A DNA stretch of 64,000 nucleotides from NCBI RefSeq assembly GCF_001613405.1, contig NZ_BDCH01000025.1:186001-250000 (forward strand), read 5' to 3'. Positions 49,299 to 57,874 of this stretch are shown here, piece after piece. Numbering within the stretch: position 1 is the first letter of the stretch; every line of letters starts with the position of its first letter. A program made the translations under genes and the position numbers. The notes beneath the pieces are model-generated. The model worked only from the letters and a program-made list of their open reading frames with translations. It was not told the DNA's origin and did no database searches. Source of the stretch: Nocardia crassostreae. GTDB taxonomy: Bacteria; Actinomycetota; Actinomycetes; Mycobacteriales; Mycobacteriaceae.

Positions 49299-51134
49299 TC
49301 AGTTCGTACTGAGTAGAAAGGCTAGCGGTCCCAGCGTCACGAAGACGCCTACGACGACAGCAATCACAGTGCTGAAAATGTCATCGGTGCGCCGCAATAC
49401 CCGTACGAGTGCGACCAAGCCCAGAATCACGATCATGGCGAGCATGAGGGCAACCCATGGGAGCACTTCCCACATGCGCTCGAATCCCTTGAACAGCAAC
49501 ATGCCCGCGACCGCGGCGCCCGCGCTCTGTCCGGCCAGCACCAGCCATTGCCTGCGGTTCTCGTCCTCCTCGGACCGGCCCGGGGCGCGGGACCGCGCGG
49601 GTGCGCGGCCGACCCGGCTGGTCAGCCGCGTCGCCGCCGCCGACAACCGCCTGGCCAGGGAGGGCTCGGGTTCGTCATCGTAGTCGTCATGATCGTCGAC
49701 CGGGTCGTACTCATCGGTGTAGCGATCGTTGTGCTCCGGCTCGGCGACGGCCAGGCCGCCCTTGCCGCGGCGGCGCGAACCACCGGCCCGCCGTTTGCCC
49801 GCGCGTCGCGAATCTCGTTCGGCGCGTTCGTCTTCGCGATCGACGGCATCGCGTAGCAGATCACCGGCAACCGTTTCGCCGGAGAGCAGCTGCTGATCCT
49901 GCTCGGCGAGCGACCAGCCACGCTCCGAATCGGCGTCGCGGTCGTGCTCATCGTGTGCGGCGGGTTCGGACACCGGGCGTCTTCGCGCCGACCATGCGGG
50001 CAGCCCGCCCGGGGCCCCGCCCCGGCCATTGCGCCCGAACTGGTCCTCGCGCCCGAATTGATCGTCGCGCCCGAACTGATCCTCGCGGGCGGCGCGCTCG
50101 TCGCGCCACGGCTCGTCCTGCTGCCAGGACTGGTCCTGCTGCCACGGCTCCTGCTGATGCCACGACTCCGGCTCGTGCGCCTCCACCGGGCGCTGCGCCT
50201 CGACGTGCCGACGGGCCGACCGCGACATGGGCGGCGCGGCGGGCGGCTGCTGCATGGCCGGAGGGGCCTGCATACCGGCCTGCATGGGGTCGAATCCGGG
50301 AGCTCGGCCCGGATTGCGCGGTAGCGGTTCGGGTTCCGGTACGGGCGACCAGGCGGGCGCGCTGTCCCGGCGGGCCTGGGCGGCGTCGTCGGGCCGGAAC
50401 GGCCGCACCTCGGTGGTCTCGTCGTCCGGATCGAAGCGGCGGCGACGACCGCCCTCGCCGCGTGGTGCCGGGGCCTCGCCGAACGGCGCGGAGGTCTCGG
50501 CGAACGGCGCGGCGGCCGGTCCGGGATCGGCCTGGTTCAGCCCGGGCAGCGCGAAGTCCGAGTCCAGCGGATCGGGCTTGCGGCGACGGCCGCTGCGCGG
50601 CTGCTCGAGACCCGGGGCGGCATGCCCGTTGCGGCCGTTGGGCGTTTCGGTGGGCGGCCAGTCCAGCCCGCCGGACCAGTTGTCGTAGCCGGTCGGCTCG
50701 GGTAGCGGCGGCGGTTCGGGTGCGGACCGGTCGGCGAGTGGGTCGTAGTACGAAATCGGCCCGGAGAGCGGGGAGTACGCGGGCTCCGGATCGGGTACCG
50801 AATAGGAGGAGTAGTCCGGCTGCGGCGCCGCGGGAGCGGAAAAGTCTTGATAGTCCGGAAAGTTCGAGTAATCAGAATAATTCGAGAAGTTCGAATAGCT
50901 TGAATTGTCCGATTCAATCGGGGCAGGTTCGGGCGCGGTATCGGCCGGAGCGTCGTCCGGCGCCGCGTGAGCGGACGATCCCGCCCGGATCTCCGGCATG
51001 TCACCGGTCAGATCCTGAACGGAAATTCCTCGCCCGCTCCGGCGTCTGCGTCCACCGCCACCGGAGGACGCCGCACCTTGCTGCCCATTGCGCGCCAATA
51101 GTTCGGCGACGGACAGCTGAGATTCATCGGTCAT
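49299..51134 (-). CDS. Large disordered membrane protein (Rv0497-like)
   Basis: 611 aa. The start SVAELLARNGQQGA and RRRRSGRGISVQDLTGDMPE matches the Rv0497 family; the middle 400 residues are low complexity and probably disordered, with an aromatic/Asn/Ser patch (SSYSNFSNYSDYSNFPDYQD, about residues 78-97) and DQFGRDDQFGREDQFGR repeats near 355; the C-terminus has three membrane helices (about 530-552, 558-580, 588-608). About twice as long as the mycobacterial protein. Its stop and start overlap or abut ppx by 4 bases. Cell-envelope role suspected from position only. Confidence 0.8.
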   Translation of the reverse strand: MTDESQLSVAELLARNGQQGAASSGGGGRRRRSGRGISVQDLTGDMPEIRAGSSAHAAPDDAPADTAPEPAPIESDNSSYSNFSNYSDYSNFPDYQDFSAPAAPQPDYSSYSVPDPEPAYSPLSGPISYYDPLADRSAPEPPPLPEPTGYDNWSGGLDWPPTETPNGRNGHAAPGLEQPRSGRRRKPDPLDSDFALPGLNQADPGPAAAPFAETSAPFGEAPAPRGEGGRRRRFDPDDETTEVRPFRPDDAAQARRDSAPAWSPVPEPEPLPRNPGRAPGFDPMQAGMQAPPAMQQPPAAPPMSRSARRHVEAQRPVEAHEPESWHQQEPWQQDQSWQQDEPWRDERAAREDQFGRDDQFGREDQFGRNGRGGAPGGLPAWSARRRPVSEPAAHDEHDRDADSERGWSLAEQDQQLLSGETVAGDLLRDAVDREDERAERDSRRAGKRRAGGSRRRGKGGLAVAEPEHNDRYTDEYDPVDDHDDYDDEPEPSLARRLSAAATRLTSRVGRAPARSRAPGRSEEDENRRQWLVLAGQSAGAAVAGMLLFKGFERMWEVLPWVALMLAMIVILGLVALVRVLRRTDDIFSTVIAVVVGVFVTLGPLAFLLSTN

Positions 51135-52123
51135 CGAGACACCGTTTCGATCGTGCCCGACACGCCGTCGTTGGGGCTGCCGGCTGTCGGTTCGCTATCC
51201 AGGTCGGTATCAAGTTTTCGCAGGATCAATCCCTCCCGCAGTGCCCAGGGACAGATTTCGAGCGTATCCAACGACAATGCCCGCATACTCGCCTCCGCGA
51301 CCAGCGCGCCGGCCACCAACTGCTGGGACCGATCGGAACTCACGCCTTCCAATTCTGCCCGGTCCGCCGCTGTCATTCTCGATATGAAGGCGATCAGCTG
51401 CCGCAGGCCGGAACTGGTGAGGGTACGCCGCACCCGCGGACCCGCCGTCGAGGGGGCCGCACCGGTGAGCCTGGCCAGGGATCGGAAGGTCTTGGAGGTG
51501 CCCACCGCCAGGTCCGGGCGGCCGACCTCCAGCAGCTGCTTGGACAGCAGCACCAGCTCCGCGTCGAGCCAGTCGCGCAGCACCGCCACCCGCCGCTTGC
51601 CCGGCGGATCGTGGCGCAGCCAGTCGCGGGTCAACCGGCCCGCGCCCAACTGCAGCGACAGCGCGATATCCGGTTCCTCGTCCGCGCCGTTGCTCAACTC
51701 CAGTGAGCCGCCGCCGATATCGAGATTGAGGATGCGCCCGGCGCTCCAGCCGTACCAGCGGCGCACCGCCAGAAAGGTGTGCCGGGCCTCGTCCTGGCCG
51801 GTCAGCACCTGCAGCACCACGCCGGTCTCGGCGCGCACCTGGGCAAGCACCTCCTCGGAGTTGGTGGCCTCGCGCACCGCGGAGGTGGCGAATGCCATCA
51901 GCTCCACACAGCCGGAAGTCTTTGCGATACTGGCGAATTCGCTGACCGTCCGGGTCAGCCTGGCCGCGCCGTCGCGGGTGATCCGCCCGTGATCGTCCAT
52001 GCTCTCGGAAAGCCGCAAGGTGGCCTTCGTCGAACTCATGGGCATCGGGTGGCCACCGCGATGCGCGTCCACCACGAGCAGGTGGACGGTATTACTTCCC
52101 ACATCGAGTACACCGAGCCGCAC
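51131..52123 (-). CDS. ppx2: Exopolyphosphatase/GppA family phosphatase
   Basis: 330 aa of the Ppx/GppA ASKHA fold. Phosphate loops GVLDVGSNTVHLLVVDAHRG (start) and LNLDIGGGSLELSNG are clear; the C-terminal HD-like part is short, as in mycobacterial Ppx. Such enzymes hydrolyse polyphosphate and/or pppGpp, linking phosphate storage and the stringent response. Located near senX3-regX3, the phosphate-starvation two-component system, as in M. tuberculosis (Rv0496). Confidence 0.92.
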   Translation of the reverse strand: MRLGVLDVGSNTVHLLVVDAHRGGHPMPMSSTKATLRLSESMDDHGRITRDGAARLTRTVSEFASIAKTSGCVELMAFATSAVREATNSEEVLAQVRAETGVVLQVLTGQDEARHTFLAVRRWYGWSAGRILNLDIGGGSLELSNGADEEPDIALSLQLGAGRLTRDWLRHDPPGKRRVAVLRDWLDAELVLLSKQLLEVGRPDLAVGTSKTFRSLARLTGAAPSTAGPRVRRTLTSSGLRQLIAFISRMTAADRAELEGVSSDRSQQLVAGALVAEASMRALSLDTLEICPWALREGLILRKLDTDLDSEPTAGSPNDGVSGTIETVSR

Positions 52124-52188
52124 AAGAACACGGTACTGGGTGCGTCACGTCTTCAGGCCAGGCGACTGAGCTGTTAGCGTTCCGCGGT

Positions 52189-53154
52189 GTGACGGCAGGT
52201 GCATCCGCGAGTGGCCCGACCGGGCTGCGACCAGCGGCGAAGATCGACCCGGCTCCCGAAGTGGAACTGGACTTCCCCCGGGAATGGATCGAGTTCGTGG
52301 ATCCAGCTAATGACGAGCACCTGATCGCCGCCGATCTGACCTGGTTGCTGTCGCGCTGGACCTGCGTGTTCGGCACCCCCGCGTGCCAGGGCATCATCGC
52401 CGGGCGGGAGAACGACGGCTGCTGTTCACACGGGGCATTCCTCTCCGACGAGGAGGACGGCAAGAAGCTGCACGCGGCTGTGAAAATGCTCACACCGGAG
52501 GACTGGCAGCTCATGGACCAGGCCCGGGACGACAAGGGCAAGATCCGCAAGAAGCTCTATCTCGAGGAGGACGACCTCGACGACGAGCCCGCGCTGCGCA
52601 CCCGGCGCTTCGACGGCGCGTGCATCTTCCTCAACCGGCCCGGCTTCGAGAACGGCATCGGCTGTTCGCTGCACACCATGGCGCTGCGCAAGGGCCTGGA
52701 GCCGCTGACCGTGAAGCCGGAAGTGTGCTGGCAGCTGCCCATCCGCCGCACCCAGGAGTGGGTGGACCGGCCCGACGGGGTGGAAATCCTGCGCACGGCG
52801 ATCACCGAATACGACCGGCGGGGCTGGGGTCCGGGCGGTCTGGACCTCGAGTGGTACTGCACCGGATCGCCGGATGCGCATGTCGGGAGCCGTCCTGTCT
52901 GGGAGGCTTACGCACCGGAATTGATCGAACTCATCGGCAAGCCCGCGTACGACGAGCTGGCGCAGCACTGCAGGCGGCGGCAGGGGCTGGGCATTGTGGC
53001 GGTGCATCCGGCGACGGTGGTCCCCGAGCAGAAGGCCGCCGAGGAAGCGGCGGCCGCCGCGCCCGCGAAGAAGGCTCCGGCCAAGAAGGCCGCGACCGCC
53101 AAGGCGACGCGCAAGTCCGCCGCCAAGAAGGCGAGCGGCGCGAAAAAGGCGTAG
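52189..53154 (+). CDS. Conserved Cys-rich protein (Rv0495c-like)
   Basis: 321 aa from the GTG at 52189. Cysteines in CVFGTPACQG, ENDGCCSHGAFLSDEED, CIFLNRPGFENGIGCSLHTM and KPEVCWQLP suggest a metal or Fe-S site (DUF3109-like). The C-terminal 50 residues are an Ala/Lys-rich tail (AKKAPAKKAATAKATRKSAA) like those of mycobacterial histone-like proteins, suggesting nucleic acid or membrane contact. Function not established; divergent from ppx in the same order as mycobacteria. Confidence 0.83.
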   Translation: MTAGASASGPTGLRPAAKIDPAPEVELDFPREWIEFVDPANDEHLIAADLTWLLSRWTCVFGTPACQGIIAGRENDGCCSHGAFLSDEEDGKKLHAAVKMLTPEDWQLMDQARDDKGKIRKKLYLEEDDLDDEPALRTRRFDGACIFLNRPGFENGIGCSLHTMALRKGLEPLTVKPEVCWQLPIRRTQEWVDRPDGVEILRTAITEYDRRGWGPGGLDLEWYCTGSPDAHVGSRPVWEAYAPELIELIGKPAYDELAQHCRRRQGLGIVAVHPATVVPEQKAAEEAAAAAPAKKAPAKKAATAKATRKSAAKKASGAKKA

Positions 53155-53253
53155 CCACCTGGCGCTAGTTTTCTGAAATCGCAGTATTTCAGAACATGTT
53201 TCACTTACTGTGCACAGACCCACCCCGTGTGGGTCCGCAGCACAGGAGAACTC

Positions 53254-53817
53254 ATGCACCTCACCACCTCCGGGCGCCGGATCGGCGCCGGGCTGGCCGG
53301 TCTCACCCTGGCCGCCGCCACCGCCGTGGTCGTCACCGTCTCGCCCGCGGCGAACGCGAATGTGGACGCGATCACCGTGTCGAGCCCCGTCCTGAACGTC
53401 GGCGGCACATACACGCTGCACGCCTCGCTCAGCGGCGCGTCCGCCGGTCTGCTCGTCTACTGGAGCGACAACGGCGAAAGCCTCACGCCCGCGGGCAAGG
53501 TGCCGTGGCCGATCGGCCAGGTCAGCGTGGACTGGACGCCGCGCACCTCCGGGCAGCACATCATCACGGCCACCCAGGGCAGCAATACCGAGACCCTCAT
53601 CGTGACGGTCACCGACGGTTCGACCACCCCGCCGGTGACCACCACGCCGCCCACCACGGTCGCCCCGCCGACCACACAGCCGCCCACGACGACCACACCG
53701 GCGGAGGAGACCAAGCCCGGCAGCGGGAGCAGCGGCGGCAGTTCGGGCAGCGGCACGGGCAGTGCGAGCCGGATTCTGCGCGGCCTGTTCAGCGGCAGCA
53801 GCTCCGGCAGCAACTGA
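53254..53817 (+). CDS. Secreted Ig-like small protein, copy 1
   Basis: 187 aa. Signal peptide (RRIGAGLAGLTLAAATAVVV, cleaved after NANA-like ANA), then a beta-rich domain of about 90 residues with LLVYWSDNGESLTPAGKVPW and GQHIITATQGSNTETLIVTV, then a Thr/Pro-rich linker (TTPPVTTTPPTTVAPPTTQP) and a Gly/Ser tail. The fold looks like a bacterial Ig-like domain. AGGAG 8 bases before the ATG. First of three tandem paralogues; no known function. Confidence 0.82.
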   Translation: MHLTTSGRRIGAGLAGLTLAAATAVVVTVSPAANANVDAITVSSPVLNVGGTYTLHASLSGASAGLLVYWSDNGESLTPAGKVPWPIGQVSVDWTPRTSGQHIITATQGSNTETLIVTVTDGSTTPPVTTTPPTTVAPPTTQPPTTTTPAEETKPGSGSSGGSSGSGTGSASRILRGLFSGSSSGSN

Positions 53818-53849
53818 ACCGCGCGGACGACACAGGAGAGCGATCAGCC

Positions 53850-54293
53850 ATGCGCAACACCCCTCAGCGGATCTCGGTCGGTATTACCGGGTTCGCCGCC
53901 ATGGCGGCGGCCGTCGTGCTCGCCGCCCCCGCGGCCTTCGCCACCGTCGATTCGGTGACAGTCGACGGCTCCGACCACCGGGTGGGCACCGAGTACACGA
54001 TCTCCGCCACCCTCAGCGGGGCGGCGGCCGGACTGCTCGTCTACTTCAGCGACAACGGGAACTTCATCGGCGGCGCGAAAGTGCCGTGGCCGCCCGGGCA
54101 TTCGAGCATCGAGTGGACGCCGGACACCAAGGGGCAGCACATCCTCACGGTGGAACAGGGCGGTTACACCAAATCGATCATCGTGAACGTGAAGGACGCC
54201 CCGATCGGATCGGGGAGCTCCAGCAGCGGCAGCGGATTCGGACCGGGCGGGCCGCTGGGCAGCGGCAGCAGCGGAACCACGCCGGGCAAGTAG
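53850..54293 (+). CDS. Secreted Ig-like small protein, copy 2
   Basis: 147 aa. Signal peptide ending around AAFA, then the same domain with LLVYFSDNGNFIGGAKVPWP and GQHILTVEQGGYTKSIIVNV, and a Gly/Ser tail. The Phe for Trp change (VYFSDNG instead of VYWSDNG) distinguishes it from copies 1 and 3. AGGAGAG precedes the ATG by about 11 bases. Starts 33 bases after copy 1. Confidence 0.82.
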   Translation: MRNTPQRISVGITGFAAMAAAVVLAAPAAFATVDSVTVDGSDHRVGTEYTISATLSGAAAGLLVYFSDNGNFIGGAKVPWPPGHSSIEWTPDTKGQHILTVEQGGYTKSIIVNVKDAPIGSGSSSSGSGFGPGGPLGSGSSGTTPGK

Positions 54294-54307
54294 GGACAGG
54301 AAAGTCC

Positions 54308-54757
54308 ATGAGCAGCACCATTTCCCGCCGGATCGGCACCGGAATCGCGGGACTGGCGACGGCCGCGGCGGTCGCCGTCCTCGCCGCACCGCAGGCGCAC
54401 GCGACGGTGGACGCGGTGAGCGTCTCGGGCAGCGCGCCTTACAAGATCAATACCGAGTACACCCTCACGGCCGACCTCAGCGGCGCGGGCATCGGCCTGC
54501 TCGTCTACTGGTCCGACAATGGCGAGAACCTCACCCCGGCGGGCAAGGTGCCGTGGCCGATCGGGAAGTCCAGCATCACCTGGAAGCCGACCACCGAGGG
54601 CCAGCATCTGATCACCACCTCGCAGGGCGGCAGCACCAAGACCATCGCCATTACCGTGATCGACCCGACCAAGCCCACCGAACCGGGTAATCCGGGCGGA
54701 GGCGGCGGTGGCAGCGTCGACAAGGTGCTCGGCGTTCTCACCGGCAGCGCGGGCTGA
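54308..54757 (+). CDS. Secreted Ig-like small protein, copy 3
   Basis: 149 aa. Signal peptide ending AHA, then the domain with LLVYWSDNGENLTPAGKVPW and GQHLITTSQGGSTKTIAITV and a short Gly-rich tail. Closer to copy 1 than to copy 2 in the central motif. AGGAAAG precedes the ATG. Starts 15 bases after copy 2, so all three are co-transcribed. Confidence 0.82.
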   Translation: MSSTISRRIGTGIAGLATAAAVAVLAAPQAHATVDAVSVSGSAPYKINTEYTLTADLSGAGIGLLVYWSDNGENLTPAGKVPWPIGKSSITWKPTTEGQHLITTSQGGSTKTIAITVIDPTKPTEPGNPGGGGGGSVDKVLGVLTGSAG

Positions 54758-54855
54758 ATTCACAGGTCCGTGACCGCGGCGCGTGAGTAGCCGGAAGTGT
54801 GCGCGCCACACGTAGGTCAACACTTATTCACCAGAACGTGTTAGACATCCTGGCC

Positions 54856-55206
54856 ATGATCAAGAAAACCCTCGCCGCGGTCGCCCTGACCGCGGGCGCC
54901 GTGCTCGCCCTTGCCCCCGCCGCGGGCGCCGATAATGTCGATCCCAGCAAGTTCTCCGACGTCACCGCCAATTTCGTGCCCTACAACGATATGAACGTGC
55001 TGAGCGCCAAGGAGAGCGGCAAGCTCGTCATCGTCAGCCCCTACGGCACCGGCTCCACCATCGCCTGCCGCGGTAACGGCGCGGACGTGGCCTACTACGA
55101 CTGCAAGCAGCAGGACTCCCTGGGCTGGATCAACCTGCAGGAGCAGGAACTCCCGGCCCTGGGCAAGGCGTGGGTCTACACCGGCCAGGCCGACCCCAAC
55201 GCATAG
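54856..55206 (+). CDS. Small secreted protein with one likely disulfide
   Basis: 116 aa. Signal peptide MIKKTLAAVALTAGAVLALA ends near AGA; the mature part has two Cys (ACRGNGADVAYYDCKQQ) and a mixed charge pattern. No similarity to the Ig-like trio except the secretion signal. The ribosome site is weak. It ends before a 13-bp hairpin. Function unknown. Confidence 0.75.
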   Translation: MIKKTLAAVALTAGAVLALAPAAGADNVDPSKFSDVTANFVPYNDMNVLSAKESGKLVIVSPYGTGSTIACRGNGADVAYYDCKQQDSLGWINLQEQELPALGKAWVYTGQADPNA

Positions 55207-55230
55207 GACGACCGCGTTCGAACGCAATTC

Positions 55231-55260
55231 GCGCCCGCTCCGGAAATCCGGAGCGGGCGC
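55231..55260. terminator. 13-bp hairpin between the secreted protein and regX3
   Basis: GCGCCCGCTCCGG (55231-55243), loop AAAT, CCGGAGCGGGCGC (55248-55260). Bidirectional terminator between convergent genes. Confidence 0.75.
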
Positions 55261-55278
55261 AATGCGTTTCGGGCGTTC

Positions 55279-55968
55279 CTACGCTTCGAGCTTGTAGCCC
55301 AGGCCGCGGACCGTCACCAGGTGTTCCGGCTTAGCGGGATCGGATTCGATCTTGGAGCGCAGGCGCTTGACGTGCACGTCGAGGGTTTTGGTGTCGCCGA
55401 CGTAGTCGGCGCCCCAGACGCGGTCGATGAGCTGGCCGCGGGTCAGCACGCGACCGGAGTTGCGCAGCAGGTACTCCAGCAGGTCGAACTCCTTGAGCGG
55501 CAGGGTCACCGCCTTACCGTTCACCTGCACGGTGTGGCGGTCCACATCCATGCGGACCGGGCCCGCCTCCAGCACGCTGGTCTCGCCGCCGTTGTCCGGC
55601 TCGTCGCCCGCGCCGCGGCGCAGCACCGCGCGAATGCGGGCAATGAGCTCGCGCGAGGAGTACGGCTTGGTGACGTAGTCGTCGGCGCCCAGTTCCAGTC
55701 CGACCACCTTGTCGATCTCGCTGTCGCGCGCGGTCACCATGATGACCGGGACGCTGCCGCGGGCGCGCAGCTGTTTGCACACGTCGGTGCCGCTCATGCC
55801 GGGGAGCATGAGATCGAGCAGCACGATGTCTGCGCCGGACCGATCGAACTCGGCCAGGGCGGAGGGACCGTCGCCGACGACGGTGACCTCGAAACCCTCC
55901 CTGCGCAGCAGGAACGCGAGCGGATCGGCCAGCGACTCCTCGTCCTCGACGATCAGCACACTCGTCAT
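55279..55968 (-). CDS. regX3: Response regulator RegX3
   Basis: 229 aa. Receiver domain with phospho-acceptor Asp52 (IVLLDLMLPGMSGTD) and an OmpR-type winged helix (KEFDLLEYLLRNSGRVLTRG, then TLDVHVKRLRSKIESDP). It controls phosphate-starvation genes and, in mycobacteria, virulence. ATG at 55968 overlaps the senX3 stop by 4 bases, so kinase and regulator are coupled without the repeat units found between them in M. tuberculosis. Confidence 0.95.
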   Translation of the reverse strand: MTSVLIVEDEESLADPLAFLLRREGFEVTVVGDGPSALAEFDRSGADIVLLDLMLPGMSGTDVCKQLRARGSVPVIMVTARDSEIDKVVGLELGADDYVTKPYSSRELIARIRAVLRRGAGDEPDNGGETSVLEAGPVRMDVDRHTVQVNGKAVTLPLKEFDLLEYLLRNSGRVLTRGQLIDRVWGADYVGDTKTLDVHVKRLRSKIESDPAKPEHLVTVRGLGYKLEA

Positions 55969-57212
55969 CGGGTTGCCTCCACACCGTTGGTTCTGGCCCG
56001 CCCGAGGGAGCGCGGGCCGGTTTCCTTCTTCACCGCCGGATTGCCGGCAAAAAGTCTCTTGTCGCCGAGTTCGACATCGGCGGGGTGGGCCGGGATCCGC
56101 AGCGTGAACGTGGACCCGGTGCCCAGCTTGCTCCACAGGGTGATCTCACCGTTGTGGTTGGCGGCCACGTGTTTGACGATAGCCAGCCCCAGCCCGGTAC
56201 CGCCGGTGGCGCGCGAGCGCGCCTTGTCGGCCCGGAAGAAACGCTCGAACACGCGCTCCTGGTCTTCCTTCGCAATGCCGATACCGCGATCGGTCACCGC
56301 GATATTCACGCTGCCGCCGCGCAGGGACCGGCTCACCGAGACGTGCGAACCGCGCGGCGAGTAGGCGATGGCGTTCTCCACCAGGTTCGACAGCGCGGTG
56401 ACCAGCAGGGTCTGATCGCCGAGCACTTCCAGGCCGCTGTGCGCATCGGTGCTCACCGTGATCCCGGCGGCCTCGGCGGCGGTGCGGGACCGCTCGATGG
56501 CCTGGGTGACCACGGTGTCGACGTCGACGGCCTCGAGCTCCGGCAGCTTCTCCGCGCCCTGCAGACGGGACAGCGCGATCAGCTCGGTGACCATCTTGCC
56601 CATGCGGCGGGCCTCGCCGTGCAGGCGCTCGCCGAAATGCCGGACCGAATCGGGATCGTCGGCGGACTCCAGCAATGCCTCGGCCAACAGGCTCATGGCG
56701 CCGACGGGCGTCTTGAGCTCATGGCTCACATTGGCGACGAAATCGCGGCGGGTGGCCTCCATGCGCGCCTGCTCGGAATCGTCGTCGGCGAAGAGCACCA
56801 CGAAGTTCAGGTTCTCCTGCGACAGCGGCCGGGCGACGCCGCGCACCGCGAGCCGGGCGCGGCCCGGCAGCGGAATCTTGGCGGTCAGCTCGAACTCGAC
56901 ATCGTGTCCGGTGGACAGCACCGTCTGCACGGCGGCCCAGGCCCGCTCGTCGAGCAGCCGATCGTGCACCACGCCCAATTCCTCGGCGCGCGGGTTCACC
57001 AGCACCACATCCCGGTACTGGTCGACCACCGCGATACCGCTCTCGGAGGCGAGCACGATCAAGTCCAGCACCTGCGACATGGTCAGGCCCGGATCCGCCG
57101 CGGCGCGGCGCTGCTCTTGGCGGGCGTTCACATACGGGATGAGCAATCCACCGACAGCCAGTCCAACGACGGCCGCCAGGACTGCCAACAGCACGGCCTG
57201 TGGAACGCTCAC
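55965..57212 (-). CDS. senX3: Sensor histidine kinase SenX3
   Basis: 415 aa. Two N-terminal membrane helices (residues 5-27 form a hairpin), a PAS-like domain (about 45-150: LIVLASESGIAVVDQYRDVV), and a kinase core with phospho-acceptor His164 in NVSHELKTPVGAMS, N-box NLVENAIAYS and G-box DRGIGIAKEDQERVFERFFR. It works with RegX3 in phosphate sensing, where the PhoU/PstSCAB system signals high phosphate. GTG start at 57212. Confidence 0.95.
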   Translation of the reverse strand: MSVPQAVLLAVLAAVVGLAVGGLLIPYVNARQEQRRAAADPGLTMSQVLDLIVLASESGIAVVDQYRDVVLVNPRAEELGVVHDRLLDERAWAAVQTVLSTGHDVEFELTAKIPLPGRARLAVRGVARPLSQENLNFVVLFADDDSEQARMEATRRDFVANVSHELKTPVGAMSLLAEALLESADDPDSVRHFGERLHGEARRMGKMVTELIALSRLQGAEKLPELEAVDVDTVVTQAIERSRTAAEAAGITVSTDAHSGLEVLGDQTLLVTALSNLVENAIAYSPRGSHVSVSRSLRGGSVNIAVTDRGIGIAKEDQERVFERFFRADKARSRATGGTGLGLAIVKHVAANHNGEITLWSKLGTGSTFTLRIPAHPADVELGDKRLFAGNPAVKKETGPRSLGRARTNGVEATR

Positions 57213-57378
57213 ACTTTGAATCGTACGGTCGCCGACCCGCCGTCAAACCCCGGGTGCAGGAAGTTTCACGCAGGTCATGGCCACTTCCATGCCTGTTAGC
57301 CCGGCGTTTACGCAAAGTTCGGACTGTGCGGGGCGGGATTCCGGTTCATTCCGGGCAACCGCGGGACGCGCACCGGTT

Positions 57379-57786
57379 TCAGTCCTCCGCATCCCCGTAC
57401 AGCGCCTCGCGCACAGCGTCGCCGTGCCGGTCCGCCCAGGCGCCCAGCGCGAAAATCGGTGTCAGCAGGTCGATTCCGGACGCGGTCAGCGCGTACTCCA
57501 CCCGCGGGGGAGCTTCCGCATACCGGCGACGTTCCAGCAATCCCATCCGCTCCATGCGCCGCAAAGTCTGGGTGAGCATCTTCTGGCTGATGGTCCCGAT
57601 GGTGCGCTGCAGATCCACGGGCCGCATCGGGCCGTCGCGGAGTGTGTAGACAATCACAGTCAGCCACGAGTTCCCGAACAGATCCACCGCCAGCCGCGCC
57701 GGGCAGTCCGACTCGTTGTCGCCGTACTCGGGAAACTCGACGCGGCCCGCACCCGCCCCGCCCGGCTCTTCCATCTCGACCGTCAC
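57379..57786 (-). CDS. HxlR family transcriptional regulator
   Basis: 135 aa. The HxlR winged helix: FGNSWLTVIVYTLRDGPMRP, IGTISQKMLTQTLRRMERMG, then VEYALTASG in the wing. The first 25 residues are Gly/Glu-rich. One Cys (SDCPARLA) could sense oxidants, as in some HxlR repressors. Divergent from an NADP-dependent oxidoreductase; the 28-bp palindrome between them (57805-57832) is the likely operator. Confidence 0.88.
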   Translation of the reverse strand: MTVEMEEPGGAGAGRVEFPEYGDNESDCPARLAVDLFGNSWLTVIVYTLRDGPMRPVDLQRTIGTISQKMLTQTLRRMERMGLLERRRYAEAPPRVEYALTASGIDLLTPIFALGAWADRHGDAVREALYGDAED

Positions 57787-57804
57787 GATTCCAGCATGTC
57801 AGCG

Positions 57805-57832
57805 CCGATGCGCACCCGCGGGTGCGCATCGG
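57805..57832. promoter_or_regulatory. 28-bp perfect palindrome, probable HxlR operator
   Basis: CCGATGCGCACCCG (57805-57818) is followed directly by its exact reverse complement CGGGTGCGCATCGG (57819-57832). It sits 18 bases from the HxlR start and 42 bases from the oxidoreductase start, so one dimer could control both. Confidence 0.8.
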
Positions 57833-57874
57833 GATTCCTAGCGTCGAATCCGCAAGCACGAGCTAGGAGTTCAC

